38,726 nt of DNA from Kocuria subflava (lineage in GTDB: Bacteria > Actinomycetota > Actinomycetes > Actinomycetales > Micrococcaceae). The position numbers were made by a program, and so were the translations under genes. Positions 1 to 9,069 of this stretch are shown here, in pieces. Below the pieces are notes generated by a model. That model was not told the DNA's origin, ran no database searches, and saw nothing but the letters and a program-made list of their open reading frames with translations. The stretch is from NCBI RefSeq assembly GCF_012163155.1, contig NZ_JAAVUN010000023.1, forward strand, positions 1 through 38,726. Direction: 5' to 3'. Numbering within the stretch: the stretch's first letter is position 1; every line of letters starts with the position of its first letter.

Positions 1-1
1 C

Positions 2-97
2 TTCCTCGGTGCTGCCATGCTCCTCATCCTCCCGTGGATTCAGAGCCTCCACCAGACCCGGGGCGATTCAAAGCGTTTGTCGTCCTCTCAGTCGTAA
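2..97 (+). CDS. C-terminal end of a membrane protein (partial at window edge)
   Basis: An open frame enters from the left edge and ends at TAA (95-97). It encodes about 31 residues beginning FLGAAMLLILPW, a hydrophobic stretch, followed by a basic, serine-rich tail (KRLSSSQS). This looks like the last membrane helix and cytoplasmic tail of a transporter or similar protein. The reading ends just after the stop of the opposite-strand DUF805 remnant, so the two would converge. The family cannot be named from this short piece. It could also be chance open frame. Confidence 0.4.
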   Translation, partial: FLGAAMLLILPWIQSLHQTRGDSKRLSSSQS

Positions 98-258
98 CCC
101 AGGTGCGCAAATTCCGGGTCCAGTGGCGCTGAACGCTTGGCCAGCAGGACCAGAAGAATGGCCGGCCCCAGCACGGCAATCACTGCGATCACCAACAACC
201 ACCCGGACAGTCCGGCGTCGTGCAGGCGCCTCACGGAGGTCGTGATGAAGGGGATCAT
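88..258 (-). pseudogene. DUF805 membrane protein, 5'-truncated remnant
   Basis: Read on the minus strand, the frame open from 291 to the stop at 88-90 encodes IPFITTSVRRLHDAGLSGW followed by a hydrophobic helix and a charged tail ending HLGYD. The pattern P-x(5)-VRRLHD-x-G-SGW followed by a membrane helix is the hallmark of the C-terminal half of DUF805 proteins, which are usually above 100 residues with several helices. Here only about 56 residues remain. A stop codon lies at 292-294 in the same frame, and the N-terminal signature (GRxxRxEFW) is not found in any frame upstream, where the DUF418 gene starts at 323. I infer a decayed gene whose front half was lost. An internal ATG (258) could still give a short product. 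Confidence 0.6.
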
Positions 259-322
259 GTGCAACAGGCCTATACCCCACCCATCAGCCCGTCACCAGGT
301 GGAACCGGCAGAATCGGCGGCA

Positions 323-1492
323 ATGTCCCCACCATCCTCGCCCAGCCTGGCGGCACACCTGAGTCGGAATGTTCGCCGTCTGGAGCAACCACGCCGTGAG
401 CCAGGCATTGACCTTGCCCGCGGTTTGGCGGTTCTGGGCATGTTTGCAGCACATCTGATGGTGGTCCCGGAACTCGTCTGGGCTGACCCCGGAACCTGGC
501 TGGGGGTGGTGGAGGGCCGTTCCTCCATCCTGTTTGCCACCTTGGCTGGAGTGTCACTGGGGCTGTTGGCCCGGTCCGCCTCACAAGCGCCCGGGATTCA
601 GGCAGGTGCGCGAACCTCCATCGCCATCCGCGCGGCGGTCATCTGGGCCATCGGGTTGGGGCTGCTTGCTTTTGAGATCCCTGTCTACATCGTGCTGCCC
701 GCCTACGGTGTTCTGCTCTTGATCGGTGCGATCATGCTCACGTGGTCCACACGATGGTTGCTGGCCACCTCACTGCTGGTAGCCGTCACTGCACCCTTTC
801 TGGTGGCTTTCATCAACCGCCATGGTCCGCCCGTTCCGGACTCGGCCGCAGAAGCTGTGTTCGATGCATTGGGGTGGAACTACCCGTTCGTTCTCTGGGT
901 GGCATTTGTGGCCGCCGGCCTGGTGGCCGGCCGGGCGGTGGCGCACTCAACCACCCGCACACTGGTGATGGCGGCGGGCGGTGCGGTGGCCGCCGTCGTT
1001 GGATACGGGGTGGTGGGGCCTGCGGGAAATGCCGTGGTGGAAACCCACGGTGAATACCTGCCCCCGGGTACGCGGCTGTGGGCACTGTCCGTGGTTCAAA
1101 GCTTTCCGCATTCCTCAGGGGTGGGGGAGGCCGTTGGATCGGGCGGGTTCGCGCTGGCGGTGATTGGCCTGTGCGTGCTGATCGGTCGCACGGCAGTGCG
1201 GTGGCTCCTGTGGCCCATGCGCGTACTCGGCTCCATGCCCTTGACCGCTTACGTGGCGCATCTGGTGGTTTGGGGAATCTGGATTCTGGCCAACCCGGAG
1301 GTGGGCCGGGTGATTGATCCGCTGGACGGCTTCCGCGCCCTGGACCCGTTCTGGCCCATGACCTTGGGAATCACCACCGGGTGCATCCTGTGGGCGCTGT
1401 TGGTGGGGCGTGGTCCACTGGAATCCTTGCTGCACTTCCTGGCAAGTCCATCCGTGGCCCACGAACACCTGAAGGACGCTCAGAGCACCTGA
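323..1492 (+). CDS. DUF418 / acyltransferase-like integral membrane protein
   Basis: A 389-residue polytopic membrane protein. After a 28-residue basic N-terminus comes PGIDLARGLAVLGMFAAH, the signature of the DUF1624/HGSNAT-like first helix (R-x-DxxRGxAxxGM). About eight to ten further hydrophobic segments follow, and the C-terminal part (GSMPLTAYVAHLVVWG, then a final helix) fits DUF418. Members are thought to be membrane-bound acyl transferases, but the substrate is not known. The start ATG at 323 (MSPPSS) is preferred because the open frame upstream overlaps the DUF805 remnant and reads as unstructured sequence. The ribosome binding site is weak. The 3' end overlaps the convergent GntR gene by 13 bp, leaving no room for an ordinary intrinsic terminator. 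Confidence 0.8.
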   Translation: MSPPSSPSLAAHLSRNVRRLEQPRREPGIDLARGLAVLGMFAAHLMVVPELVWADPGTWLGVVEGRSSILFATLAGVSLGLLARSASQAPGIQAGARTSIAIRAAVIWAIGLGLLAFEIPVYIVLPAYGVLLLIGAIMLTWSTRWLLATSLLVAVTAPFLVAFINRHGPPVPDSAAEAVFDALGWNYPFVLWVAFVAAGLVAGRAVAHSTTRTLVMAAGGAVAAVVGYGVVGPAGNAVVETHGEYLPPGTRLWALSVVQSFPHSSGVGEAVGSGGFALAVIGLCVLIGRTAVRWLLWPMRVLGSMPLTAYVAHLVVWGIWILANPEVGRVIDPLDGFRALDPFWPMTLGITTGCILWALLVGRGPLESLLHFLASPSVAHEHLKDAQST

Positions 1493-2163
1493 CGGATGTG
1501 GGTTTCAAACTCCTGAACATGGGTGCGCATGGTCTGTGCTGCAGCCTCGGCATCGCCGTCCACAATGGCCCTCAGCAGAGTTACGTGTACCTCAATGTGC
1601 TGGTGGATCACGGGCAGCCGGTCCGCGGCCACACACCAGATCCGTGTGGCCAGATTGTTGTACCGCTCCAAGGTGGCCTGGAGGTGGCTGTTGCCGGCGG
1701 CGGTGTAGATCTCCCGGTGGATGCGCCGGTCCCAGCGCAGCGCGTGGTCCCTGTCCGCAGGAGTTGGCGGCGTGGACTCCAGTTCCTGGATCAACGCCTC
1801 CACAGCATCACGACGACGCCCCCCACGCATCTGCGCCGCCAACCCTGCGGCAAGAGGTTCAAGCACCTGGCGGACCTGAGAAATCTCAGACAGCGCGGTG
1901 ATGTCCACGGGTGTGGCAAAGGTTCCCCGCCGTGCGTAGGTCATCACCAGGTGGTCTGATTCCAGCCGTTTGAGGGCCTCCCTCAGCGGGGTGCGGCCCA
2001 CGCCGAGCTCGCGGGAGAGTTCGCCCTCGTTGACCGGCTCCCCGGGGGCGATGTCCAGGAAGATCAGGCGGTCCTGCAACTGCTCAAAAGCCTGGTCAGC
2101 CAGGGATCGCGTAGGGCCTGGTGGTGCCGTGGCGGCTTGCGTGGTGGCGGGTTGAACGCTCAT
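1480..2163 (-). CDS. GntR-family (FadR/FCD type) transcriptional regulator of the sox operon (inferred)
   Basis: A 227-residue regulator. The N-terminal winged helix-turn-helix spans residues about 20-85, with the typical VNEGELSRELGVGRTPLREA and a wing around RRGTFATPV. The C-terminal FCD ligand-binding domain spans about 90-222, and its metal-binding histidine candidates lie in RRIHREIYTAAGNSHL and HQHIEVHVTLL. The start ATG at 2163 is chosen because GGAAGGAG sits 8 nt upstream; the GTG three codons earlier would overlap that site. It is transcribed divergently from soxB across a 142-bp gap that holds a promoter and a palindrome. By position it is the likely repressor or activator of soxBDAG-purU with sarcosine or a related one-carbon compound as effector. 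The effector is inference. Confidence 0.88.
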   Translation of the reverse strand: MSVQPATTQAATAPPGPTRSLADQAFEQLQDRLIFLDIAPGEPVNEGELSRELGVGRTPLREALKRLESDHLVMTYARRGTFATPVDITALSEISQVRQVLEPLAAGLAAQMRGGRRRDAVEALIQELESTPPTPADRDHALRWDRRIHREIYTAAGNSHLQATLERYNNLATRIWCVAADRLPVIHQHIEVHVTLLRAIVDGDAEAAAQTMRTHVQEFETHIRQVL

Positions 2164-2211
2164 GCCCTCCACTCCTTCCCGGTCTTGTTGAGGTCACGGT
2201 GAAAAAGGTCA

Positions 2212-2239
2212 TTGACACTGATTCAAGCCCTAGCATAGC
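2212..2239 (+). promoter_or_regulatory. Candidate promoter of soxBDAG-purU
   Basis: A consensus -35 box TTGACA (2212-2217) is followed after 16 bp by CATAGC (2234-2239), a weak match to the -10 box. Transcription would start near 2246, about 60 bp before the soxB ATG. It lies in the divergent gap with the GntR regulator and just upstream of the palindrome at 2264-2276. Confidence 0.45.
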
Positions 2240-2263
2240 GTGGCCGCACAACAGATATATCAG

Positions 2264-2276
2264 TCCTGTATCAGGA
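2264..2276. promoter_or_regulatory. Candidate GntR operator (TCCTG-N3-CAGGA)
   Basis: TCCTGTATCAGGA is a 5-bp inverted repeat around a 3-bp centre, with an additional outer A/T pair. Size and symmetry fit sites bound by FadR-type GntR dimers. It would lie at about +18 to +30 of the soxB transcript, a position suited to repression. The regulator gene is immediately divergent. Confidence 0.45.
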
Positions 2277-2305
2277 TTGCCGCTGAGCTGCGAACGGAGC
2301 CATCC

Positions 2306-3523
2306 ATGGCTGACCTGCTCCCGGAACACCCAGACTTTCTGTGGCGTAACCCGGATCCCAAGCCCTCCTACGACGTCGTGATTGTGGGTGGTGGTGGCCA
2401 CGGACTGGCCACGGCCTACTACCTGGCCAAGCACCACGGCATCACCAACATTGCGGTGTGTGAGCGTGGATGGCTGGCCGGAGGCAACATGGCCCGCAAC
2501 ACCACCATCATTCGTTCCAACTACCTGTGGGATGAATCGGCTGCTATTTATGAGAAGTCGCTGAAGCTGTGGGAGGTCCTTCCGGAGGAGCTGGAGTACG
2601 ACTTCCTGTTCTCCCAGCGCGGCGTGATGAATCTGGCCCACACCCTGGGGGACGTCCGGGAGAGCGTGCGGCGCGTGAACGCCAACAAGCTCAACGGCGT
2701 GGATGCCGAGTGGCTCTCCCCGCAAGAGGTCAAGGAACTGTGCCCCATCATCAACATCGGGGATGACATCCGTTACCCCATCATGGGTGCCACCTATCAG
2801 CCGCGTGCGGGGATCGCCAAGCATGACCACGTCGCCTGGGCATTCGCCCGCAAGGCGGATGAAATGGGCGTGGACATCATCCAGAACTGTGAGATCACGG
2901 GATTCCTCAAGGAGGGCGACCGTGTGACCGGAGTGGAAACCACCCGCGGCACCATTCACGCCGGCAAGGTGGCGCTGTGCGGCGCGGGGCACTCCTCGGT
3001 CCTGGCGGAGATGGCCGGATTCCGGCTGCCCATCCAGTCCCACCCGCTGCAGGCGTTGGTCTCAGAACTTCATGAACCCGTCCACCCCACCGTGGTGATG
3101 TCCAACCACGTGCATGTCTACGTCTCCCAGGCGCACAAGGGCGAGCTGGTCATGGGTGCCGGTATTGATGCCTACAACGGCTACGGCCAACGCGGTGCCT
3201 TCCACGTGATCGAACAGCAGATGGCTGCGGCCGTGGAACTGTTCCCCATTTTTGCCCGAGCGCACGTGCTGCGGACCTGGGGCGGCATTGTGGACGTCAC
3301 TCTGGATGCCTCCCCGATCGTCTCCAAGACGCCGGTGGACCAGATGTACGTCAACTGCGGTTGGGGTACGGGCGGATTCAAGGGCACTCCCGGCGCCGGC
3401 TTTGCCTTTGCCCACACCATTGCCACGGATGAACCGCACCCGCTCAACGCGCCCTTCAGCCTGGAGCGTTTTGAAACCGGTGCCTTGATCGATGAGCACG
3501 GCGCGGCCGCAGTGGCCCACTGA
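2306..3523 (+). CDS. soxB: Sarcosine oxidase, beta subunit
   Basis: A 405-residue flavoprotein, the usual SoxB length when the ATG at 2306 ([11 protein letters not shown]) is used; an upstream GTG-started extension would add 22 unrelated residues. The N-terminal Rossmann motif GGGGHG (residues 28-33) binds FAD. His173 in GIAKHDH corresponds to the histidine that carries covalent FMN in the Arthrobacter/Corynebacterium enzyme. The beta subunit oxidises sarcosine to an imine at FAD and passes electrons through FMN to oxygen, giving hydrogen peroxide. The product enters the SoxA folate domain. It is the first gene of the operon, followed by soxD after 61 bp. Sequence similarity to the well-studied heterotetrameric enzymes is very strong by eye. 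Confidence 0.97.
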   Translation: MADLLPEHPDFLWRNPDPKPSYDVVIVGGGGHGLATAYYLAKHHGITNIAVCERGWLAGGNMARNTTIIRSNYLWDESAAIYEKSLKLWEVLPEELEYDFLFSQRGVMNLAHTLGDVRESVRRVNANKLNGVDAEWLSPQEVKELCPIINIGDDIRYPIMGATYQPRAGIAKHDHVAWAFARKADEMGVDIIQNCEITGFLKEGDRVTGVETTRGTIHAGKVALCGAGHSSVLAEMAGFRLPIQSHPLQALVSELHEPVHPTVVMSNHVHVYVSQAHKGELVMGAGIDAYNGYGQRGAFHVIEQQMAAAVELFPIFARAHVLRTWGGIVDVTLDASPIVSKTPVDQMYVNCGWGTGGFKGTPGAGFAFAHTIATDEPHPLNAPFSLERFETGALIDEHGAAAVAH

Positions 3524-3584
3524 CGCTCACCCGAATCAACGACGCCGAACACCTGCGGACGCTCACCCTCAGAAAGAGACCACC

Positions 3585-3872
3585 ATGTTGCTGATCGAAT
3601 GCCCCTACTGCGGGCCACGTGATGAAACCGAGTACCACTACGGCGGTGAAGCCCACGTGCCGTACCCGGAGGACCCTGCTGCACTGACGGACAGGCAGTG
3701 GGGCGAGTACCTGTTCTACCGCCGTAACACCAAGGGCCTGTTGGCAGAGCGGTGGGTGCACACCGCCGGATGCCGCAAGTGGTTCAACGTGGTGCGCGAC
3801 ACCGCCACGTACAAGGTCCAGTCCGTCTACCGCCTCACCGATCCGCGCCCGAGCACCGGAGGTGCATTGTGA
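3585..3872 (+). CDS. soxD: Sarcosine oxidase, delta subunit (zinc protein)
   Basis: A 95-residue protein starting [10 protein letters not shown]. It has Cys6, Cys9, His59 and Cys63, which match the four zinc ligands of SoxD in heterotetrameric sarcosine oxidase. Its role is structural within the complex. The first possible start in the frame (3492) lies inside soxB; the ATG at 3585 begins the conserved sequence, with AGAAAGAG upstream. The stop TGA (3870-3872) shares one base with the soxA ATG (3872-3874), so SoxD and SoxA are probably translationally coupled. Confidence 0.96.
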   Translation: MLLIECPYCGPRDETEYHYGGEAHVPYPEDPAALTDRQWGEYLFYRRNTKGLLAERWVHTAGCRKWFNVVRDTATYKVQSVYRLTDPRPSTGGAL

Positions 3873-6820
3873 TGCAGGCACAGTCCGCGAATCAGTCACA
3901 CCGCCTGTCTGCAGGCAATGCAGCGGGTCACGGCATCAACCGTGACCAGAGCTTGTCCTTCACTGTGGATGGCCGTCAGTTCCAGGGCCATGCCGGGGAC
4001 ACCGTGGCCTCCGCCCTGCTGGCCAACGGAGTGATCACCTGCGCCGACTCCATGTACCTGGGCCGCCCCCGCGGTGTCATGGCAGCCGGCGTGGAGGAGC
4101 CCAACGCACTGCTGAAGGTCACGGCCCGCCATGACGTTGACGTGGATGAATCCATGCTGCCCTCCACCACGGTGGAGCTGGTGGAGGGTCTGAGCGCCAC
4201 GCACTTGAGTGGTCTGGGTCAGCTGGATCCCGCCACGGACAAGGCCTATTACGACCACAAGTACGTGCACACGGACGTCCTGGTGATCGGCGCCGGTCCT
4301 GCCGGTCTGGCGGCGGCAGCACAAGCCGCAAGCACCGGCGCTCGCGTGCTGGTCATGGATGATCAACCCACGGCCGGTGGGTCCCTGTTGAGCTCGCGTG
4401 ATGAGCAGATCAACGGTGCTCCCGCCTTGGAATGGGTGCGCCAGACCGTGGCAGATCTTGAACAGCAGCCGGAGGTCACCGTGCTGCCGCGCACCACGGC
4501 CATCGGCAGCTATGACTCCAACTACGTGGTTGCCGTGCAACGTCGCACGGACCACCTCCCGGAGGCTCCAGCCGCCGGTGTTTCCCGCGAGCGCGTCTGG
4601 CACGTACGCGCAGCTCGGGTGGTGTTGGCCACCGGTGCGCACGAACGCCCCCTGGTGTTCTCCAACAATGACCGCCCCGGCATCATGTTGGCCGGTTCCG
4701 TGCGCACCTATCTGAATCGCTACGGTGTGGCCGCCGGTGACACGGTGGTTGTGGCCACCACCAACGATTCCGCTTACGTCACGGCAGCCGATCTGGTGGC
4801 AGCGGGGGTGACGGTGGCCGCCGTCGTGGATTCCCGGACTGCCCCCGGTGCTGAAGCCGCGCAGCTTGCCGAACGTGCGGGTCTGCGCGTGCTGAGCGCA
4901 AGTGCCGTGGTGGACACCTCCGGTGACGGTGAGGGTGGCAGGCTCAGCGGTGTGACGGTCAGCGCCATTGACCACGACGCCGCGCCCACCGGCTCCACCC
5001 AGGACATTGCAGCGGATCTGTTGGCCGTCTCCGGCGGTTGGACCCCGGTGGTGCACCTGCACAGCCAGCGTCAGGGCAAGGTGACCTGGGATGAGGACCT
5101 GGCCGGGTACGTGCCGACTGCAGCGGTTGACCACCAATTCGTGGCCGGTGCCTGCAACGGAACCTTGGACTTGGCGGGTTGCCTGGCCGAAGGCGCTGAC
5201 GCTGGCCGGCAGGCCGCTGCCTCCGGGTACCAGGGCAGTGGGGAGAGCTCCCAGGCTGAGCCCGTGCCGCAGGTATCCGAAACCTTCACCGCCATGGCCC
5301 CCACTCGTCCTCTGTGGCTGATGGGCTCCCCAGGGGATGGTGAGCAGGACTTTTCCCACCACTTTGTGGATCACCAACGGGACCAGACCGTGGCTGACGT
5401 GCTGCGTTCCATTGGCGCCGGGATGCGCTCGGTGGAGCACGTCAAGCGTTACACCTCTATCTCCACAGCCAACGACCAGGGCAAGACCTCCGGGGTGAAC
5501 ACCATTGGTGTGATTGCCGCAGCGCTGAACGATCCCAACGTGGGCGGGGTGGGAACCACCACCTACCGTGCCCCCTACACACCGGTGAGCTTTGCAGCAC
5601 TGGCGGGGCGGCGTCTGGGGGATCTGTACGATCCCGCTCGCACCACCTCCATCCACTCCTGGCACGTGGAGCACGGTGCACAGTTCGAGGACGTGGGGCA
5701 GTGGAAGCGCCCCTGGTACTACCCGCAGGCGGGGGAGGACATGGATGCCGCCGTGCTGCGCGAATGCGCGGCCGTGCGTGAATCCGTGGGCTTCATGGAC
5801 GTCACCACGTTGGGCAAGATCGAGATCCGTGGTGCTGACGCCGGGGAGTTCCTCAACCGGGTCTACACCAACGCTTTCAAGAAGTTGAAGCCCGGCATGG
5901 CCCGCTACGGCGTCATGTGTTCGGCGGACGGCATGGTGTTCGACGACGGCGTCTCCTTGCGCCTCGACGAGGACCGCTACCTGATGACCACCACCACCGG
6001 CGGGGCTGCCAAGGTCCTGGAGTGGCTGGAGGAGTGGTCCCAGACCGAATGGCCTGAACTGGATGTGACCATGACCTCCGTGACGGAGCAGTGGGCGGCC
6101 GTGGCCGTGGTGGGGCCCAAGTCCAGGGAGGTGGTGGCCCAACTGGTGCCGGATCTGGACATCTCCCAGGAGGCGTTCCCGTTCATGGCCTTCCGGGAAA
6201 CCGTGTTGGCCAACGGCATCCCGGCGCGTGTCTGCCGCATCTCCTTCTCCGGGGAGCTGGCTTACGAAATCAACGTGCCCACCTGGTACGGCATGACCGT
6301 GTGGGAGGCTGTGGCGGATGCCGGTGCACCGTACGGGATCACCCCGTACGGCACGGAGACCATGCACGTGCTGCGTGCAGAAAAGGCCTTCCCGATTGTT
6401 GGTCAGGACACGGACGGCACCGTGACCCCGCAAGATCTGGGCATGGACTGGGTGGTGTCCAAGACCAAGGACTTCATCGGCCGCCGGTCTTATGACCGTC
6501 CGCTGGCTCTGGGTGATGATCGCAAACAACTGGTGGCCGTGCTGCCCGTGAACACGGAGATCCGCCTGGAGGAAGGTGCCCAGCTGGTCAACCACGGCAC
6601 CCCCATCACCCCACAGGACGGACCCGTGCCCATGCAGGGCCACGTGACCTCCAGTTACCGCAGCGCCGCCTTGAACCGCACGTTCGGGCTGGCTCTGGTC
6701 AAGAGTGGCCGATCCCGGATCGGGGAAACCTTGCAGGTGCCGCAGGGTGACCAGCTGATCGACGTCGTGTTGGCCGAACCCGTGCTCTACGACCCCGAAG
6801 GGAAGCGCCGTGATGGTTGA
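3872..6820 (+). CDS. soxA: Sarcosine oxidase, alpha subunit
   Basis: A 982-residue subunit. The N-terminal part (about 25-110) has the 2Fe-2S ferredoxin-like fold without an iron-sulfur cluster. A Rossmann domain follows with GAGPAG at residues 140-145, where TSOX binds NAD+. The C-terminal third (about 590-970) is an aminomethyltransferase (GcvT-like) domain with [17 protein letters not shown] and the [19 protein letters not shown] segment. It captures the methylene group on tetrahydrofolate, making 5,10-methylene-THF. Start at the ATG overlapping the soxD stop; longer upstream reading frame is antisense-like filler within soxD. The 3' end overlaps soxG by 8 bp. No frameshift or missing motif was seen. 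Confidence 0.97.
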   Translation: MQAQSANQSHRLSAGNAAGHGINRDQSLSFTVDGRQFQGHAGDTVASALLANGVITCADSMYLGRPRGVMAAGVEEPNALLKVTARHDVDVDESMLPSTTVELVEGLSATHLSGLGQLDPATDKAYYDHKYVHTDVLVIGAGPAGLAAAAQAASTGARVLVMDDQPTAGGSLLSSRDEQINGAPALEWVRQTVADLEQQPEVTVLPRTTAIGSYDSNYVVAVQRRTDHLPEAPAAGVSRERVWHVRAARVVLATGAHERPLVFSNNDRPGIMLAGSVRTYLNRYGVAAGDTVVVATTNDSAYVTAADLVAAGVTVAAVVDSRTAPGAEAAQLAERAGLRVLSASAVVDTSGDGEGGRLSGVTVSAIDHDAAPTGSTQDIAADLLAVSGGWTPVVHLHSQRQGKVTWDEDLAGYVPTAAVDHQFVAGACNGTLDLAGCLAEGADAGRQAAASGYQGSGESSQAEPVPQVSETFTAMAPTRPLWLMGSPGDGEQDFSHHFVDHQRDQTVADVLRSIGAGMRSVEHVKRYTSISTANDQGKTSGVNTIGVIAAALNDPNVGGVGTTTYRAPYTPVSFAALAGRRLGDLYDPARTTSIHSWHVEHGAQFEDVGQWKRPWYYPQAGEDMDAAVLRECAAVRESVGFMDVTTLGKIEIRGADAGEFLNRVYTNAFKKLKPGMARYGVMCSADGMVFDDGVSLRLDEDRYLMTTTTGGAAKVLEWLEEWSQTEWPELDVTMTSVTEQWAAVAVVGPKSREVVAQLVPDLDISQEAFPFMAFRETVLANGIPARVCRISFSGELAYEINVPTWYGMTVWEAVADAGAPYGITPYGTETMHVLRAEKAFPIVGQDTDGTVTPQDLGMDWVVSKTKDFIGRRSYDRPLALGDDRKQLVAVLPVNTEIRLEEGAQLVNHGTPITPQDGPVPMQGHVTSSYRSAALNRTFGLALVKSGRSRIGETLQVPQGDQLIDVVLAEPVLYDPEGKRRDG

Positions 6821-7493
6821 GCAGACTGGAACCGATCTTGCCGGGCTGCGCCGCAGCCCACTGGCCCACCTGGCTGAGACCTTGGAACAGGTCAGTGCTG
6901 GCAGCGACTCCGTGACGGTCCGGGAGATCCCGTTCTTGAACATGGTGGGGATCCGGGTGGATCCCGACTCAGCGGTGGCTTCCACCCTGGCAGGGATCAC
7001 CGGTGTGGGCTGGCCGAGTGCCCACGGTGAAGTCACAGGAGCCGTCGGAGACAGCGCTGTGCTGTGGTTGTCACCGGATGAGTTCCTGCTGGTCACCGAG
7101 GACGCCGTGGAACTCCCACCCGGACTGGACGGAAGCCCGGACGGTGCCCTGCCCACCATCTCCACCCACCCGCTCACCGTGCGGCTGGTGGCAGCCATGG
7201 CGGACAGCGGGCAACCCGGTCAGGTGGTGGATCTCTCCGCCAACCGCACCACGTTGGAGATCTCCGGGCCGCATGCGCGGGACGTTCTGGAAAAGGGCTG
7301 CCCCATGGATCTGCACCCACGGGCCTTCCCGGTGAACACGGCAGTGTCCACCACGCTCGGACCCGTTCAGGTCATGTTGTGGCGCACCCATGAGGACACC
7401 TGGCGGTTGATGCCACGGTCCTCGTTCGCGCACTTTGTGGCCCAGTGGTTGCTGGATGCCATGACCGAGTTCACGGCAACTCCCGTGTCCTGA
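6813..7493 (+). CDS. soxG: Sarcosine oxidase, gamma subunit
   Basis: A 226-residue subunit with the SoxG pattern: RRSPLAHL near the start, [25 protein letters not shown], then [32 protein letters not shown] and a C-terminal [16 protein letters not shown]. It resembles part of a GcvT fold and packs against SoxA. The ATG at 6813 (or the GTG at 6810) follows GAAGGGAAG and overlaps the 3' end of soxA by 8 bp, indicating coupled translation. Slightly longer than common SoxG proteins (about 200 residues). Confidence 0.95.
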   Translation: MVEQTGTDLAGLRRSPLAHLAETLEQVSAGSDSVTVREIPFLNMVGIRVDPDSAVASTLAGITGVGWPSAHGEVTGAVGDSAVLWLSPDEFLLVTEDAVELPPGLDGSPDGALPTISTHPLTVRLVAAMADSGQPGQVVDLSANRTTLEISGPHARDVLEKGCPMDLHPRAFPVNTAVSTTLGPVQVMLWRTHEDTWRLMPRSSFAHFVAQWLLDAMTEFTATPVS

Positions 7494-7582
7494 GCCTGCA
7501 CTCAGCAGGCTCCACCCATTCATTCACCGTCAGTACGCACCGGGGTCCTTGGGACCCGGATCATCCAGACAAGGAGATCGCC

Positions 7583-8512
7583 ATGGACAACGGGTTGCCC
7601 ACCCCCACCAGCGACACCGCACCCGCCCAGAACTCCGGGCGCACTGAAGACACCTCCGGGGCGGAACTGGTGCTCACCCTGGACTGCCTTGAGGCATCCG
7701 GCATCGTGCACGCCGTGAGCGGGGTACTGCTGGATCACGGGTACACCATCGTGGAGCTCACCCAGTTCGACGACCGCAGGCAGGGGCATTTCTTCATGCG
7801 GGTGCACGTGGCGCCGTCGTCCTCGGACGGGGTTGACGTCAAGCACCTGCGGGAGAGCCTGGGGGAGTTGGGTGAGCGGTTCGGCATGCGCTGGGACCTG
7901 GTGGAACACGGGGCCAAGCGGCGGGTGCTGGTGATGGTCTCCAAGTTCGGTCACTGCCTCAACGATCTGCTGTTCCGGGCCCGGACCGGGGAACTGCCGG
8001 TGGACATTGTGGCCGTGGTGTCCAATCACCGGGACCACCAGCGCCTGGTGGAATGGCACGGAATTCCGTTCTTCCACGTGCCCGTCACCGCAGACACCAA
8101 GCCGGAGGCCGAATCCAAGCTGCTGGAACTGGTGGACCGCTTTGAGGTGGATCTGGTGGTGCTGGCCCGTTACATGCAGGTGCTCAGTGACGCCCTGGCC
8201 ACGCGCATGGAAGGCCGGGTGATCAACATTCACCACTCCTTCCTGCCCAGCTTCAAGGGCGCCAAGCCCTACCACCAGGCCTACGACCGCGGCGTCAAAA
8301 CCGTGGGGGCCACCGCCCACTACGTCAACGCCGAGTTGGACGAGGGGCCGATCATCGCCCAGCAGGTGGTGGACGTGAACCACGCCTACGGGCCGGAGGA
8401 CCTGGTGGCAGCCGGGCGGGACACCGAATGCAAGGCGCTCTCCGATGCCGTCAAGTGGCACTGTGAGGGCCGGGTGATCCTACGCGGCAACCGCACCGTG
8501 GTGCTGCGCTGA
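7583..8512 (+). CDS. purU: Formyltetrahydrofolate deformylase
   Basis: A 309-residue enzyme hydrolysing 10-formyl-THF to THF and formate. An N-terminal ACT domain (about 28-110) senses amino acids; the formyltransferase-fold catalytic domain follows. Catalytic residues by family alignment are Asn215 and His217 (INIHHSFLPSF) and Asp253 (ELDEGPII). AAGGAG lies 6 nt before the ATG at 7583, fixing the start; the longer frame reaches back into soxG. The N-terminus before the ACT domain (about 27 residues, rich in Pro/Thr/Asp) is longer than in many homologues. Located 89 bp after soxG, it completes a sarcosine-use operon by recycling THF that receives the methyl carbon. Confidence 0.95.
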   Translation: MDNGLPTPTSDTAPAQNSGRTEDTSGAELVLTLDCLEASGIVHAVSGVLLDHGYTIVELTQFDDRRQGHFFMRVHVAPSSSDGVDVKHLRESLGELGERFGMRWDLVEHGAKRRVLVMVSKFGHCLNDLLFRARTGELPVDIVAVVSNHRDHQRLVEWHGIPFFHVPVTADTKPEAESKLLELVDRFEVDLVVLARYMQVLSDALATRMEGRVINIHHSFLPSFKGAKPYHQAYDRGVKTVGATAHYVNAELDEGPIIAQQVVDVNHAYGPEDLVAAGRDTECKALSDAVKWHCEGRVILRGNRTVVLR

Positions 8513-8570
8513 GCGGTGCCTGACTTTCCTGCTGGTCTGACCTTCCTGCGGGCCTGGCTATCCTGCTGGG

Positions 8571-8909
8571 ATGAGCCGGATTGAGAAGATGGCGTTCGCG
8601 GACGTCTACCCGCACTACGTCACCAAGGTTGAAAAGAAGGGCCGCACCACGGCTGAATTGCATCAGGTGATCCAGTGGCTCACCGGGTTCGACGACGCCG
8701 ACCTTGACCGCCATCTCACGGAGAAGACCACCTTCCCGGCGTTCTTTGACGACGCCCAGTTGCACCCCAACGTGGAGCTGATCACAGGTGTCATCTGCGG
8801 GGTCCGAGTGGAGGAGATCCAGGACCCGCTGATGCGCAAGGTCCGCTACCTGGACAAGCTGGTGGATGAACTGGCGCGCGGCAAGGCCATGGAGAAGATC
8901 CTGCGCTGA
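8571..8909 (+). CDS. DUF2200 family protein
   Basis: A 112-residue cytoplasmic protein. [20 protein letters not shown] near the start, then [13 protein letters not shown] and [25 protein letters not shown] match the DUF2200 family, whose function is unknown. Start ATG at 8571, 58 bp after purU, with only a weak ribosome binding site (GCTGGG). It may be cotranscribed with purU or have its own promoter. It is followed by a very long perfect hairpin (8926-8977). Confidence 0.85.
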   Translation: MSRIEKMAFADVYPHYVTKVEKKGRTTAELHQVIQWLTGFDDADLDRHLTEKTTFPAFFDDAQLHPNVELITGVICGVRVEEIQDPLMRKVRYLDKLVDELARGKAMEKILR

Positions 8910-8925
8910 GTCGAACCGAGCACCA

Positions 8926-8977
8926 AATCATGGGGGACGTACGGATTCCACGCTGAATCCGTACGTCCCCCATGATT
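8926..8977. terminator. Perfect 23-bp hairpin between DUF2200 and the asparaginase-like gene
   Basis: The arms 8926-8948 and 8955-8977 are perfectly complementary over 23 bp, with a 6-nt loop CACGCT. It begins 16 bp after the DUF2200 stop. No long T tract follows, so it is either a T-less terminator typical of high-GC actinobacteria or a palindromic repeat. Stem length far exceeds that of ordinary terminators. Confidence 0.65.
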
Positions 8978-9069
8978 ACGGCTCAAGGGTCTGTGGCTCT
9001 GACCGGTATCCTCAGTCTCCGGCCCGGACGGCACCAGCCGGGCACTGGTTTGGACAGGAAGAGACAACC

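Noticed and set aside
3896-7198. 1100-codon open frame on the minus strand
   Set aside because: It lies antisense to soxA and soxG, which have full motif and length support. Its translation is His/Gly/Gln-rich and typical of the reverse strand of a GC-rich gene.
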